Source: Planctellipticum variicoloris (GTDB lineage: Bacteria; Planctomycetota; Planctomycetia; Planctomycetales; Planctomycetaceae). Taken from it: 64,000 nucleotides of DNA. The notes under the pieces are model-generated. The model searched no databases and was not told where the DNA came from. It worked only from the letters and a program-made list of their open reading frames with translations. This document shows positions 36,646 through 47,261 of the stretch, in pieces; position 1 is the stretch's first letter, and each line of letters opens with the position of its first letter. The position numbers and the translations under genes are program-made. The stretch covers positions 620,001 through 684,000 of the forward strand of contig NZ_CP130886.1 in NCBI RefSeq assembly GCF_030622045.1. The letters run 5' to 3'.

Positions 36646-37305
36646 CGAATTTGCTCCTTCCCTGACCGGAACGAGGCCCCTTTCTCCGCTGAAAGTCGCC
36701 CGTCCCCGTACCCATGACCCAGATTGTGACACACAGCCGAAACCCCACACCCGGACTTCAGCCGATTTGCCGCAAGCGTTGTGCCTGCAGGAGTAGTCGG
36801 CCAGATCGCGTCGAGGTTCGGCAGAAACTGCCGGTTCGTGGAGCGGTTTTCCTCAACCGCTGCCCTAGAGGCTTACTGGGAAAACTGTAGGGAGGCAAGC
36901 AATCGCCCGCAAATTCTCCCTGGAATCCCCAAGGCTCCACGTTGCCGTGACTCAACGTTCCAATTCCACCATCTGCCCGTTTCAAAAAAGCATCATCGAT
37001 GGAATCCGCCACGCTTCTCAAAGACGGTTCATTACCCCTATTCGCCACAAACTGCGCCGTTCGTTCAGATTCGGTCTGGAACCCGACCGTCCGAAGGCCG
37101 GCATCGTCCACTCCGAACCCGGAATTGAACGTCATAACCATTTGCAGTTTGTGGAGATGAGATTGATTGGCCGTCGTTGTTGGGACATAATTCGTTGAAC
37201 CGCACGCCGGAGCTGGTGGCAGAGCGGCTGGAAACAAATTTGGCCTCAGTTCGACGGCAGACGCGCTCGGCTGAGAGACATCTCCTTGCGAATCGGGATC
37301 GCGGA
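36646..37305. other. Intergenic region, 660 bp, lower GC
   Basis: Contains a family D core palindrome (36819-36833), a small hairpin (AGCGGTT / AACCGCT at about 36841) and a less GC-rich stretch at about 36880-37200. No frame shows protein-like composition; possibly a decayed gene or long leader. Confidence 0.4.
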
Positions 37306-38394
37306 ATGGCGGCTGTCAGCATTGGAACGTCCCGCAGATTGCTCGCATCCCTCGGCAGCGCACTCCTGGTCAGCCTGGCTGGCTGCGGCGGGACGGCGCC
37401 TCCCCCCGTCGCCGACGCCAAACCGGCTCCAGCACCGGCAGCCGCTCCGAGCGCTCCCGCCGCTGCGACGAGAGATCCGGCCGACAGCACTCCCCCTCCG
37501 AAAGTTGAGCCGGCCAATGGCGGTCGCAAATTCGTCGGAGACATCCCCTACGACGTCTTCTTCGACGACCCGCTGCAAGTCGTCGCCGATTCGACGAAGG
37601 TCGCGGCCGGGCCGACGGCGCCTGACATGAAGTCGCCGACCGAACCGGCGCCTGCCGCGGCTGCTCCGACTGCCACGGGCGGGAAGCACGATTGGGCCGC
37701 CCTGCTGACCGGCGACGATATCCAGCATGAAATCAAGACGGTCCGAAACCATCTGAATTCGTCGCTGCAGAATCTGGGAACCTACAATGCCGGCGTCAAA
37801 GATATCGCTGTCGACGGTGCCGTGATCGCCGGCCTGGCGCGGATTCTGTCGGAGACCCCCGACGAAGCGACCTGGAAGAAGAACGCCCCCCTGGTCGAGG
37901 AATACGGTCGCCAGATCTGGGACGCGGCGAGCGGGGCGAATTCGCTGGGTCGGGAATCGTACGAAAAGGTCCAGGCCGCCAACGAGCGACTGGTCGCTTC
38001 GCTCAGCGGCAATGTTCCGGCCGACGCCGGGACGCCCCCAGCCGACCGCACGTTTCATGAAATCGCCCACCGGAAGGGCTTGATGAAACGGATTGAACGG
38101 GCGTCCGAGTATCTGCGCGCCAACATCAACACGGACAGCAAACTGAAGAGCGAGCAGGAGAAAATTCTCCATGAAGCCGCGCTGATCGCCGCGTTCGGAA
38201 CGGCGTGCGCACTTCCCGGCTATGAGTCCGCTGACGAAGAAGACTATCAGACGTTCGCCAAAGATCTGGTCGGAGGCGCCCAGGAAGTCCACGGTGCGGC
38301 GAAAGATCAGACCTACGAGAAATTTCAGTCGGGGCTCAACCGGCTTCTGAAAGCCTGCAACGACTGCCACGCCGGTTACGCCACCGGCGGCTGA
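37306..38394 (+). CDS. Lipoprotein with duplicated cytochrome c'-like domains, one haem site
   Basis: 362 residues. Lipobox LLVSLAGC near residue 26, then an Ala/Pro-rich linker to about residue 110. Two helical halves follow that resemble each other: the first ends [16 protein letters not shown] and the second ends [20 protein letters not shown]. Only the second carries a haem-binding CxxCH, placed near the C-terminus as in class II cytochromes c (cytochrome c'). The first copy has lost it. A role in electron transfer or gas binding at the outer face is inference. The start at 37306 fits the signal peptide. Confidence 0.72.
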   Translation: MAAVSIGTSRRLLASLGSALLVSLAGCGGTAPPPVADAKPAPAPAAAPSAPAAATRDPADSTPPPKVEPANGGRKFVGDIPYDVFFDDPLQVVADSTKVAAGPTAPDMKSPTEPAPAAAAPTATGGKHDWAALLTGDDIQHEIKTVRNHLNSSLQNLGTYNAGVKDIAVDGAVIAGLARILSETPDEATWKKNAPLVEEYGRQIWDAASGANSLGRESYEKVQAANERLVASLSGNVPADAGTPPADRTFHEIAHRKGLMKRIERASEYLRANINTDSKLKSEQEKILHEAALIAAFGTACALPGYESADEEDYQTFAKDLVGGAQEVHGAAKDQTYEKFQSGLNRLLKACNDCHAGYATGG

Positions 38395-38449
38395 ACCCGC
38401 GCCGATTTCGAAGCGTCGACTGCCCCGCGACCGCATGGGAGTGTCTCTG

Positions 38450-39403
38450 ATGAATCGACGACGTCTGTCCGGCCTCCTGGCTTCCATGCTCATCGCTGCG
38501 GCGTCGACCGCACAACCGTCGCTGCGCGCGGACGTCATCGAGCTCAAGTCCGGGCAGAAGCTGGAAGGGGATGTCCTCAAGGAACAGGCCGACGCGATCT
38601 ACGTCGATATCGGCGTCGAAGTCGTCAAGGTGCCGCTGAACCAGATCCGTCAGCGGTCGGCGTCCGCCGGCTCCGCCAATCAGCCGCTGCAGGTCGAGAA
38701 GCATTCCCTGTACAAGACCGCCACACTGCCGCGGAAGAGCATCAAGGAGCTCGCCGAGCAGTTCGGTGCAGGGGTGGTGCTCGTGCAGACTCCCGGTGGA
38801 CTGGGATCGGGGTTTATTGTCAACGAGAACGGCTACTGCGTCACGAACTACCACGTGATTGAAAAGGAAACCCGCATCGCGGCCACGGTCTTTCTCCGGA
38901 CGGCGGATGGAGAGTTCAGCCGCCGACGGATCGACGACGTCAAAATCGTCGCTCTGAATCCGTTTTTCGACCTGGCGCTGCTGCAGATTCCCGTGCAGAA
39001 GGACATTCCGTTCAAGCCGGTGTACCTGTCGCAGAAAGACGATCTGCATCAGGGTGACGAAGTCTTTGCGATCGGAAATCCGCTCGGGCTGGAGCGTTCG
39101 GTCTCACAGGGGATCATCGGGACCACGAACCGCAATTTCAAAGGGATGGTCTTCATTCAGACCACGGCCGAGATCAACCCCGGCAATAGCGGCGGGCCGC
39201 TGTTCAACGCGCGCGGCGAGGTGATCGGCGTGACGAACATGAAGCTGTTGATGGCGGAAGGGCTCGGATTCGCCATCCCGGGGGCCTACCTCAAGCTCTT
39301 CCTCGACAACCACGAGGCGTTCGCCTTCGACCGGAACAATCCGAATTCGGGATTCCGCTACCTCGATGCCCCCCGTCGTAAAAACCCCGGCAATTCGCCC
39401 TGA
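38450..39403 (+). CDS. Secreted trypsin-like serine protease (S1C/Deg-like, no PDZ)
   Basis: 317 residues with a signal peptide. Residues about 30-75 form a small strand-rich domain ([18 protein letters not shown]) common before planctomycete proteases. The chymotrypsin-fold domain shows the triad: His in CVTNYHVIE, Asp in [10 protein letters not shown], Ser in [10 protein letters not shown], and the Deg-type [19 protein letters not shown]. No PDZ domain follows. Likely periplasmic quality control. ATG 38450 is preferred over ATG 38435 because GGGAG precedes it. Confidence 0.88.
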   Translation: MNRRRLSGLLASMLIAAASTAQPSLRADVIELKSGQKLEGDVLKEQADAIYVDIGVEVVKVPLNQIRQRSASAGSANQPLQVEKHSLYKTATLPRKSIKELAEQFGAGVVLVQTPGGLGSGFIVNENGYCVTNYHVIEKETRIAATVFLRTADGEFSRRRIDDVKIVALNPFFDLALLQIPVQKDIPFKPVYLSQKDDLHQGDEVFAIGNPLGLERSVSQGIIGTTNRNFKGMVFIQTTAEINPGNSGGPLFNARGEVIGVTNMKLLMAEGLGFAIPGAYLKLFLDNHEAFAFDRNNPNSGFRYLDAPRRKNPGNSP

Positions 39404-39639
39404 TCGACCAGTCGGGTTGTCCGCGTCGCGGTCGCCGGGGATTCCATCAGGAATCGCGAATCGAGTCTGCTCCTCCGGTTCGACGCGAGTCCCCCCAGCC
39501 TCTGTGCGAGTCGACGGGCTTCATTCCTCAGCCCCGGCAGGCAACGTCCCGAAACTGGTGCGTTCCCATATGTCCTGACTGTGATGCGGTTTGGGGTTTT
39601 CCTGTTTGAGCGAATCTGCGAGGATTCGCCTCCTGGATT

Positions 39640-40530
39640 GTGCCGTTCCATGGATGGAGCCCGGCCGTGCATCGAGCCGCTGAGCAACTGCGAGCCTATA
39701 ATCGCTTCCGGCAGCGTTACCCCATGTGGGGCGCTCTGCTGCCGTGGGCTCGTCGCTCCGTGAAGGGATTTCTCCGGCGCAACGTCGTTCAGGAACTGAT
39801 CCGCACGGACAACGACTTCCTGATTCCCGTCGACTCGTCCGAAGCGACGACCCGGCGCGTCCAGGTCCAGGGGAGTTTTGACTCGTCGCTGGAATGGATT
39901 ATCCGTCGCTATGCGAAGCCCGGCACCGCGGCGGTCGATGTCGGCGCCAATCTGGGCTATCTGTCGCTGGTAATGTCGGATCGCGTCGGCAGCCAGGGCT
40001 GCGTCTATGCGGTCGAACCGAACCCGGCGCTTCACGGGTATCTCACACGGTTGCTGCAGTTGAACGCGATCGACAACGTGCAACTGGCCCGCTATGCCTG
40101 TTCGCAGGCTGCGGGGACGCTCCGGCTCGCCGTCGACCGCGCGGATCATACGCAATTCTGCATTTCCGAGGACGGCGGCTGCCAGGTTGAGGCCCTCCCC
40201 CTCGACAGCCTCCTCGCGTCCAACGCGCTGCCGGTTTCCCTGCTGAAAATTGATGTGGAAGGACACGAGTTCGAAGTGCTGGCCGGTGCGCGCGCCACGC
40301 TGCAGCGGCACCGCCCGACGGTGGTGTTCGAGACCGGTCTGCACACGTCCTCGCAGGTTGATTCGATCGGACAGATCCTGGAAGACGCCGACTATGAGGT
40401 CGTGGGCGTGATTCACGACTGGGGTGTTGACGAACAGCCGCTGTCGACCCGGATGACCACCCGATCGCACTGCAATGTTCTGGCGCTGCCTCGGAGCAGG
40501 TCGGCGGCCGTCGTGAGTCGCGCGGCGTGA
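39640..40530 (+). CDS. FkbM-family SAM-dependent methyltransferase
   Basis: 296-residue methyltransferase. The SAM-binding motif AVDVGANLGYLSLVM and VYAVEPNPALHGYL are followed by the family landmark LLKIDVEGHEFEVLAGA. FkbM enzymes methylate hydroxyls on sugars, polyketides or polysaccharides. A glycosyltransferase-like gene follows 105 bp downstream, suggesting surface glycan modification. The start is a GTG with a weak ribosome site and could lie further in. Confidence 0.86.
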   Translation: MPFHGWSPAVHRAAEQLRAYNRFRQRYPMWGALLPWARRSVKGFLRRNVVQELIRTDNDFLIPVDSSEATTRRVQVQGSFDSSLEWIIRRYAKPGTAAVDVGANLGYLSLVMSDRVGSQGCVYAVEPNPALHGYLTRLLQLNAIDNVQLARYACSQAAGTLRLAVDRADHTQFCISEDGGCQVEALPLDSLLASNALPVSLLKIDVEGHEFEVLAGARATLQRHRPTVVFETGLHTSSQVDSIGQILEDADYEVVGVIHDWGVDEQPLSTRMTTRSHCNVLALPRSRSAAVVSRAA

Positions 40531-40635
40531 GGTGCCTGGGTCCCGAGTGACTGGATCGGAGCATAGAGCGGCTTTCCTCGTGAAACCTTGAGTCCCGCAG
40601 TTTGGAAACCCGGAAGGGCAGTCAGGTTCTTAACA

Positions 40636-41451
40636 ATGCAGCTCCTGAACTGGATGCGGACATGGCGCAGATCGCGACGACGGGAACGTCGATGCGCCGA
40701 GGAACGTCTGCTCCTGGACCGGCTGGCGCAGGTTGCGGGGGAACCGGGAGGGGACTGGGGCGGGCGAGTCATCACCGTGGTGCTCGGCGGAAAACCCGAT
40801 CCGCTCCGTCCGCAGCGGACGCTGGGAGACTTTGCCCAGTACATCCGGCCGTGGTGGAGCTCGATGCATCGCGTCGGGCTGCGAGGAACCATCCTGCACG
40901 ACTCGCTCCCCGATGAGTTCGTCGAAACACAGGCTTCGCCCCTGGTGAACTTCGTCCGCGTTGAGCCGCAGGACTGGCCGCTCTACCACGAGCGACACCG
41001 GCTCATCCGCCAGCATCTCGACCGGCTGGACGACGAGTTCGTGCTGATCACCGATGTCTCCGATGTGGCGTTCCGCCGAAATCCCTTCGAGTTCCTGCGG
41101 ACTGCGGGGGCCGGCCGATTTGCAATCGGATCCGAACCGCAAACCATCCAGCAGAGCCGGTTCATCCGCCAGGAGATGGATCGTCAGTTCGGCCGGGTGC
41201 TCCATCCGGATCGACCGCTGCTGAATCCAGGGATTCTGGGGGGGCGGCGGGAGCGTGTCGTCGAAGTGCTCGACGCGTTTCTGGAAGAGACCGCGGCCAG
41301 GGCGCCGGACCTGAGCGGGACCGACATGAGCCTGTTCAACAAGGCCATTCACGACCGGTTCTGTCCCGAGGACTGGCTCACCGGGCATCCGCTCCATTCG
41401 AAGTTCCGGAGCTGGGAATTCGACACCACGGCGGCGATCATTCATAAGTGA
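40636..41451 (+). CDS. Glycosyltransferase-like protein
   Basis: 271 residues. A basic N-terminus is followed by alternating strands and helices, with FVLITDVSDVAFRRNPFEFL carrying a DxxD-type metal site as in galactosyl/N-acetylglucosaminyl transferases, then LNPGILGGRRERVVEVLD and DMSLFNKAIHDRF, which fit acceptor-side motifs of GT-A fold enzymes. The specific sugar is unknown. Follows an FkbM methyltransferase. Confidence 0.65.
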   Translation: MQLLNWMRTWRRSRRRERRCAEERLLLDRLAQVAGEPGGDWGGRVITVVLGGKPDPLRPQRTLGDFAQYIRPWWSSMHRVGLRGTILHDSLPDEFVETQASPLVNFVRVEPQDWPLYHERHRLIRQHLDRLDDEFVLITDVSDVAFRRNPFEFLRTAGAGRFAIGSEPQTIQQSRFIRQEMDRQFGRVLHPDRPLLNPGILGGRRERVVEVLDAFLEETAARAPDLSGTDMSLFNKAIHDRFCPEDWLTGHPLHSKFRSWEFDTTAAIIHK

Positions 41452-41725
41452 CGCTGCGGTGAGGCGCCGCTCTGAAGTGCGATCGCGTTTCGGCCGTTTC
41501 TGCCGGAGTCGCTTCGCGGTCGGTCGACGATCCCGTCCGCTCGTTCGGGAGGGGAATTTCCCGCCAAACCGGTCTGGAGGTGAACCGCCTCGATGACTAG
41601 AATCCGCCGCCATTTTGCCGATCCGACGACATCGGAGGATTGGTCGAGTTTCCGAACGACGACTGCCGTCCCGACGGCAGGAGCATGCGGGCCGCTTTCG
41701 GTCACTTCAGAGGATCTACTCCGCC

Positions 41726-42706
41726 ATGACGGCATTCCGATTCTCCCTTGCCATCCTGCTGTGCGGGATCTCGATCAGCGCGCTCCCCGCTCAACAGCCC
41801 CGGCCGCGCGGAAACGGCGGCGTGCCTCAACAGCCGGTGCGACAGGAACGTCCTCTCCCGCAGTTGAATACCGTCCCCGTCAAGCGGCAGCCGATGGACC
41901 CGCAGCTTCGAATCCTGCTCGACAACTGGGGTGAAAGCTCGGAGAAGATCCGGGAACTTCGCGGAACACACCAGAGACAGGTTTTTGACCATGTCTTTCA
42001 GGTCGAAAAACGATCGGTCGGACACTTTTACTACGTCTCACCGGATAAGGGCCGGATCGACCTCCAACCGACGAAGCTCGAGGCGAACGAGAAGTCCAAA
42101 GCAAAGAGCAAAGAGGGAGTTCCCTATGCGCTGGCAGCGGATCGGGCGGAGCGCTGGATCTGCACCGGGAAAGAAGTGCTGACGATCAACGACGAAGCCC
42201 GCGAGTACGAAGTCTTTCCGCTCCCTCCGGACCTGCAGGGACAAAATATTATCAACGGACCGCTGCCCTTTCTGTTCGGGCTGAAGGCGAACGAGGCGCA
42301 GCAACGCTTCGATATGGAACTTCTCAGCAATGAGGCCGCAACGGCTCTGATTCTTGCCAAACCCCTCCGCCCGGACGATCAGGCGAATTATTCCGAAGCG
42401 AGAATCCTGCTCGACAAGACGACCTTCCTTCCAAAGGCTGTCCGGTTGCTGGACCCCTCGGGGAACCGGGAAACCCGTTACTGGTTCGATGGCCTTAAGC
42501 CGAACGATTCGAGCATCCGGAAGGTCGTCGAAGACTTGATGGGCAAAGATCCCTTCAAGCCGAGTCTCGCCAGGTACAAGGCGATTCAGCCGCCGCTGGT
42601 CGAGCAGCGCCGCGATGCAACGCCGCGCGAAAGTGGCCTGGCGCCTGCTCCTCGGAGCGCCATTCTGCCTGTCGACGGCAAGGGCCGAGTTCGCATCAAC
42701 GACTGA
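41726..42706 (+). CDS. Secreted TIGR03009-like planctomycete protein
   Basis: 326 residues with a signal peptide (cleavage near LPA). The body begins LDNWGESSEKIRELRGTHQR and includes RQVFDHVFQVEKRSVGHFYY, ADRAERWICTGKEVLTIND and NIINGPLPFLFGLKA, resembling the planctomycete domain TIGR03009, whose fold is similar to LolA-type lipid carriers. Function unknown. The start at 41726 matches the signal peptide. Confidence 0.7.
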   Translation: MTAFRFSLAILLCGISISALPAQQPRPRGNGGVPQQPVRQERPLPQLNTVPVKRQPMDPQLRILLDNWGESSEKIRELRGTHQRQVFDHVFQVEKRSVGHFYYVSPDKGRIDLQPTKLEANEKSKAKSKEGVPYALAADRAERWICTGKEVLTINDEAREYEVFPLPPDLQGQNIINGPLPFLFGLKANEAQQRFDMELLSNEAATALILAKPLRPDDQANYSEARILLDKTTFLPKAVRLLDPSGNRETRYWFDGLKPNDSSIRKVVEDLMGKDPFKPSLARYKAIQPPLVEQRRDATPRESGLAPAPRSAILPVDGKGRVRIND

Positions 42707-42809
42707 CGCGGTCGGTTCCTGACGGTTCCATCTTTTCACGGGTCCGATCGGCCGGTAGCATCAGGGACGTGCGATCACGTCGTTCTGTTGCGTTTACTGG
42801 TGGCCCCTC

Positions 42810-43298
42810 GTGAACACCGTCGCCCCGGCATTGCCAGACGTCGTCGCCCCGCCTCCCGCGAAGTCGACGGAAGTCGCTCTGCCACCGCAGACGACTCCGG
42901 AGAAGTCGCCCGTCGGCGCTGTCTGCTGGGGACTTTCGCAAGGCGATCGCTGGTTTCTTGGTGGATGCGGGGGGCTGGCGATCCTGCTGCTGGCCGCGCA
43001 TCTGGCAATCAGGGACCGCTGGGGAACTCCGACCATTGAGGTCGCCAGCCTGCATCCCCGCGAGTGGCACTACTCCGTCGAAATCAACTCGGCCACCTGG
43101 GTGGAGTGGCTGCAGCTCCCTGACATCGGCGAGGCTCTGGCGCACAGGATTGTCGATGACCGCGATGAGCGAGGACCGTTTCGCAGCGTCGAGGATGTCT
43201 CCCGCGTGCGGGGCGTCGGTCCGAAGACGCTGGCGCAGATCCGTCCGTTCCTCCGTCTGGACTCCGACCCCGTTGCTGCGAACCCGGCTCCGCAATGA
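42810..43298 (+). CDS. ComEA-like helix-hairpin-helix membrane protein
   Basis: 162 residues from a GTG start. One membrane helix at about 49-66 (GGCGGLAILLLAAHLAI) is followed by a C-terminal pair of helix-hairpin-helix motifs: INSATWVEWLQLPDIGEALAHRI and FRSVEDVSRVRGVGPKTLAQI. This is the ComEA architecture for binding incoming double-stranded DNA outside the membrane. No other competence gene is nearby. It is immediately upstream of the tRNA-Val gene. Confidence 0.8.
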   Translation: MNTVAPALPDVVAPPPAKSTEVALPPQTTPEKSPVGAVCWGLSQGDRWFLGGCGGLAILLLAAHLAIRDRWGTPTIEVASLHPREWHYSVEINSATWVEWLQLPDIGEALAHRIVDDRDERGPFRSVEDVSRVRGVGPKTLAQIRPFLRLDSDPVAANPAPQ

Positions 43299-43497
43299 CG
43301 TGTCTTCCGGAGACCGGTCGCGGCGGAAGGAGCGTATCAGACAGACCGGCAACGAGTTGCAGCAAATGGCGGTCATCGACCAGGACTCGCCGCCGGACGA
43401 AATAGGAGCCCCTCCCATGAGGAGTCGGGGTCCACACTTGCAGGCTCCTGCCGGAGCGGGTAACTCTATAACGTCCCGGCGTGTTGAGACGCTGGAC

Positions 43498-43570
<73 letters not shown>

Positions 43571-43580
43571 CTCCCGACCA

Positions 43581-43614
43581 AAATCCCTCCCGCTTCAACC
43601 GGGAGGGATTTTTT
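43581..43614 (+). terminator. Rho-independent terminator of tRNA-Val
   Basis: A 12-bp stem (43581-43592 with 43600-43611) and 7-nt loop, ending in a T6 run. Confidence 0.88.
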
Positions 43615-44100
43615 GTTGACGGGTGCCGCACGCGACCTTTGACCTCGCTGAGCCTCCGCGCCCGGCAGATTTATTGGATCTTGTTGTCCGTTTTTACGAA
43701 CCATAACAAGCTCGTAAGTGTCGTGTCTGTTCCACATGAATTTTCCGGGATACGATGGCGGTTATCGCGGTCGTGCCTGCTCTTCTGCTACTCGGACTTT
43801 GTAGCGGTTTCAAAGTTTCCCGTCGGACGGGAACGCGGGTGTACGAATGGCGATGGTCTGTCGTTCCTGTGGATGACGCGTTATCTGCTGCGACAAGGGG
43901 GATCTCTGGCTGGCATCGATTGACTGCCGCACGCTTGCGGTTTCAGTCAGGGGCTGGCGTCGCTATTCGGATCTGTGCGTCCCCCCCGGTGAATCTGCAC
44001 GGCCGCGTTTCTCTGCTGGCTCGCCGTCCCGAACGCGCTCCGAGAGTTTACGTTCGACGCATGTTCCGAGTCTTTGTCCTGTCCTGCGACGGAGACCTTG
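43615..44100. other. Intergenic region, 486 bp, leader of the DAB operon
   Basis: Short frames are not protein-like. Contains a long leader before dabA; no dyad strong enough to call an operator was seen. Confidence 0.4.
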
Positions 44101-47100
44101 ATGAGTACAGTGACCGAGCCGCGCCCGGCGAAACCCACTCCATCCGACCGGGCGACGCTCCAGGCGTCTCACCTTGAGCACGTCATCGGCTACGCCGCAA
44201 ATCTGCTCCCCATTCAGGGGCCGATCACAGTCTTCGTGGCTTTGAACACGCTGCAGGCGCTGGAAAATCTTCCCTTTGACGAGGGTGTGCAGCACGGCGC
44301 CCGGTTGTTCGACTGCCAGCCTTACTTGCCCGAGCAACGCTACCGCGAAGCGCTCTTGAGGGGCCGGATTCGTGTCGAGGATCTCGAAGCCGTCCTGCGA
44401 CAGGATCTCGGATCGGACGCCGATCAGCACGTGTTCGACGACGAATCCCGCTTCGATCTCCGTCTGGCGATGCTGCGCTACGGCCTGCAGACCGCCCCGG
44501 CGGCGGAACTCCGCTGGTTCATCGGACAGACCGACGCCCTGGCGTATTTTCGGCGAGAAGTCTCCCTGCAGTCCCGCCAGGAAATGATCGACGACACGCG
44601 ACGCTGGGTCATGCGCGACCTGCGCGTGGCGCTGCAGCCGGACCATGCTCCCGATCCGCATGACCGCCAGTTCCCCCGCGCAATCCTTGAGCTGATACAG
44701 CGGTTCGGCGGGTCGTCCATTGAGCTGTGGAGCGACGAAACCTGGGAAGCCTTCACGCTGCAGGCGTTGCTGCGGATCTGCCGTGGCGGCGTGCATGGCG
44801 TGCGAGGTCACTTCGAGCCGTCAGCCTGGCGCTCCCGTCCGCGGGACCTGCTGCTGGAAGCCACCGGATTCGATACGGATCTGCTGGTTCACGAGGTGTT
44901 GATCAAGTTCTGCGCCGGATTTCTCGATCAGGGAATTTCCAACTGGCCAATGCCGCACCGGGACGACGGATTCTTCCGCGCGTTCGTGGCCATGTACGGC
45001 CAGGGGGGCGGGCCGCCGGATCGGTGGCGCGAATCGCTTCCCGCCGAGTTGCAGCGGATCAAAGCGGCCGGGCTCAGCCCTCTGGAGTCGATTGCCGAGT
45101 CTCTCAAGCTGCTCGGCGTCCCCGAACCGGAATGGGCGCCCTTCATTACCAGCACGCTGCTCGCGCTGCGCGGCTGGGCCGGGATGATTCACCAGGTGGA
45201 AACGCGACCCGACCGGGTGGCGATTCCGGCCCCTCCGGGGACGCTGGTCGAGTTTCTGGCGGTCCGGCTGATCCTGGAGCGGATTGCGCTGGCCTACGCG
45301 GCCGGCAAGCATCTCAATTTTCGGGGACCGCTCAGCGAGGTGAGCGATGCCGCTCACGAGCGGATTCCCCGCCACGAACCGGTCAGTCTCGATCAGCGCG
45401 CCTTTCAAGTCTTCCAGCTCGCTCAGTTGCTCGACTGGAAGCCGAAGCATCTGCAGTCGCTGAGCAAGTCGGAATGGGCGCGGCTGGTTCCGGAGATTGA
45501 AAAATTCTCCAGCATGGAGCGCCGCCGACTGTTCAGCCGGGCCTACGAACGGCGCTACCGGCTGCGGACTCTCGACGCGATTTCAGTGCACTCGGCCGGC
45601 GGTCTACGACGTTCGTCCGGTTTGCGGTTTCAGACGATTTCATGCCTGGACGATCGCGAGGAGTCGTTTCGCAGGCATCTGGAAGAACTTGCACCCGACG
45701 TCGAAACCTTTGGCGTCGCGGGATTCTTCATGGCGCCGATGTACTACCGGGGCGTCGCCGACGCCCATTTCGTCCCTCTGTGCCCGATCGTCATGCGCCC
45801 GCAGAACTGGGTCTCCGAAGAAGCCGTCGACGCCGCCGACGGGAACTACGCGCGGCAGGTCAAAACGCGACGTCTGCTCGGCACCGCCACCCATCAACTG
45901 CACCAGGGCACGCGGACCTTTGCGGGTGGAGCGCTGCTGACGGCGGCGCTGGGACCGCTGGCTTCGATTCCGCTCGTCGCCCGCGTCCTGTTTCCTCGCA
46001 TGGTGGCCCGCTTGCGGCAATCGGCCCGCCGGCTGGTCCAGCCTCCCACGACGACGCGACTGCAGCTCGAACGGACCGATCCGACGCCCGGCCCCGAAAA
46101 CGGGCACGTCGGGTACAACCTCGATGAAATGGCGAACATGTCCGAGCGACTGCTGCGGGACATCGGATTGACCGTCTCGTTCGCGCGGACCGTCATCGTC
46201 ATGGGGCACGGATCGGACAGCGTCAATAATCCCCACAAGGCGGCGTACGATTGCGGCGCCTGCGGCGGCTGGGCCGGCGGACCAAACGCCCGGGCAGTCG
46301 CCCAGATGCTCAACGATCGCCGAGTCCGGGAAAAGCTGCGCGATCGCGGCATCGACATTCCGCCGGAGACGGTCTTCGTCGGCAGCCTGCACGACACCTG
46401 CAACGATTCCGTCATCTATTTCGATCTCGAACGGATGCCGGAGCGGCACCGCGCCGAATTCGATGAGATCCGCGAAATCATTGAACAGACCCTCGACCGC
46501 AACGCCCACGAGCGCTGCCGGAGATTTCAGTCCGCACCGCTGTCGCTTTCGTTCGCCGAGGCGCGCCGCCATGTGGAGTCCCGCGCGGAAGACCTCGCCC
46601 AGCCGCGCCCCGAACTGGGGCATCAGTCTTTGACGATGTGCATCGTCGGGCGGCGGGAACGGACCCGCGGACTGTTTCTGGATCGCCGGGCGTTTCTGGC
46701 GTCCTACAACCCCGAGCAGGACGACGCCGAATCCTCGACGCTGACCCGCGTTCTGCTCCCGGTGTTCCCGGTCTGCTCCGGGATCATTCTCCAGTATCAC
46801 TTCTCGCGAACGGATTCGCCCGGATGGGGCTCCGGCAGCAAGCTCCCCCACAACGTCACCTCGCTGCTGGGGGTGATGGACGGGGCGGCGAGCGACCTGC
46901 GCACCGGACTCCCCTGGCAGGGGGTCGAAATCCATGAGCCGATGCGACTGCTGATCGTCGTTGAGACGACGCCGGAGCGGATGACAAAAATCATGGAGCG
47001 GAATCCGAGCATCGATCAGCTCGTGCGGAACGAATGGGTCCAGCTTGCGATTCTCAATCCCGACTCGTCTCAGATTCACGTTTACAATCGCGGGAAGTAC

Positions 47101-47217
47101 GAGCCCTACCGGCCGACCACGACGGAGCTGCCGCAGGTGACTTCGTCGGTCGACTGGTACCGCGGCTGGCGCGACCATCTCGAATTCGCAGAAATCGTTC
47201 CTTCCCCGCCAGTCTGA
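44101..47217 (+). CDS. dabA: DabA-type inorganic carbon uptake protein (DUF2309)
   Basis: 1038-residue zinc protein of the DAB (DABs accumulate bicarbonate) family, related to beta-carbonic anhydrases, that hydrates CO2 vectorially when bound to its membrane partner. Zinc ligands predicted by alignment to the Halothiobacillus protein are all visible: Cys515 and Asp517 (ISCLDDREE), His703 (GHGSD) and Cys718 (DCGACGG); the 15-residue His-Cys spacing is the same as in the characterised protein. ATG 44101 follows GGAG and is preferred to a start nine codons upstream. First gene of a three-gene operon with two proton-channel-like subunits. Confidence 0.92.
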   Translation: MSTVTEPRPAKPTPSDRATLQASHLEHVIGYAANLLPIQGPITVFVALNTLQALENLPFDEGVQHGARLFDCQPYLPEQRYREALLRGRIRVEDLEAVLRQDLGSDADQHVFDDESRFDLRLAMLRYGLQTAPAAELRWFIGQTDALAYFRREVSLQSRQEMIDDTRRWVMRDLRVALQPDHAPDPHDRQFPRAILELIQRFGGSSIELWSDETWEAFTLQALLRICRGGVHGVRGHFEPSAWRSRPRDLLLEATGFDTDLLVHEVLIKFCAGFLDQGISNWPMPHRDDGFFRAFVAMYGQGGGPPDRWRESLPAELQRIKAAGLSPLESIAESLKLLGVPEPEWAPFITSTLLALRGWAGMIHQVETRPDRVAIPAPPGTLVEFLAVRLILERIALAYAAGKHLNFRGPLSEVSDAAHERIPRHEPVSLDQRAFQVFQLAQLLDWKPKHLQSLSKSEWARLVPEIEKFSSMERRRLFSRAYERRYRLRTLDAISVHSAGGLRRSSGLRFQTISCLDDREESFRRHLEELAPDVETFGVAGFFMAPMYYRGVADAHFVPLCPIVMRPQNWVSEEAVDAADGNYARQVKTRRLLGTATHQLHQGTRTFAGGALLTAALGPLASIPLVARVLFPRMVARLRQSARRLVQPPTTTRLQLERTDPTPGPENGHVGYNLDEMANMSERLLRDIGLTVSFARTVIVMGHGSDSVNNPHKAAYDCGACGGWAGGPNARAVAQMLNDRRVREKLRDRGIDIPPETVFVGSLHDTCNDSVIYFDLERMPERHRAEFDEIREIIEQTLDRNAHERCRRFQSAPLSLSFAEARRHVESRAEDLAQPRPELGHQSLTMCIVGRRERTRGLFLDRRAFLASYNPEQDDAESSTLTRVLLPVFPVCSGIILQYHFSRTDSPGWGSGSKLPHNVTSLLGVMDGAASDLRTGLPWQGVEIHEPMRLLIVVETTPERMTKIMERNPSIDQLVRNEWVQLAILNPDSSQIHVYNRGKYEPYRPTTTELPQVTSSVDWYRGWRDHLEFAEIVPSPPV

Positions 47218-47261
47218 ACTCGCCTCTCCTCCGCCGGTCTCCCCGCCTGTAACGCTCCGGA

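Noticed and set aside
36758-37237. 159-codon minus-strand frame in the 36.6-37.3 kb gap
   Set aside because: Composition not convincing, no Shine-Dalgarno or homology recognised; possibly decayed sequence.
43755-44177. 140-codon frame overlapping the dabA start
   Set aside because: Overlaps dabA by 77 bp, lacks a ribosome site of its own and has no protein-like core.
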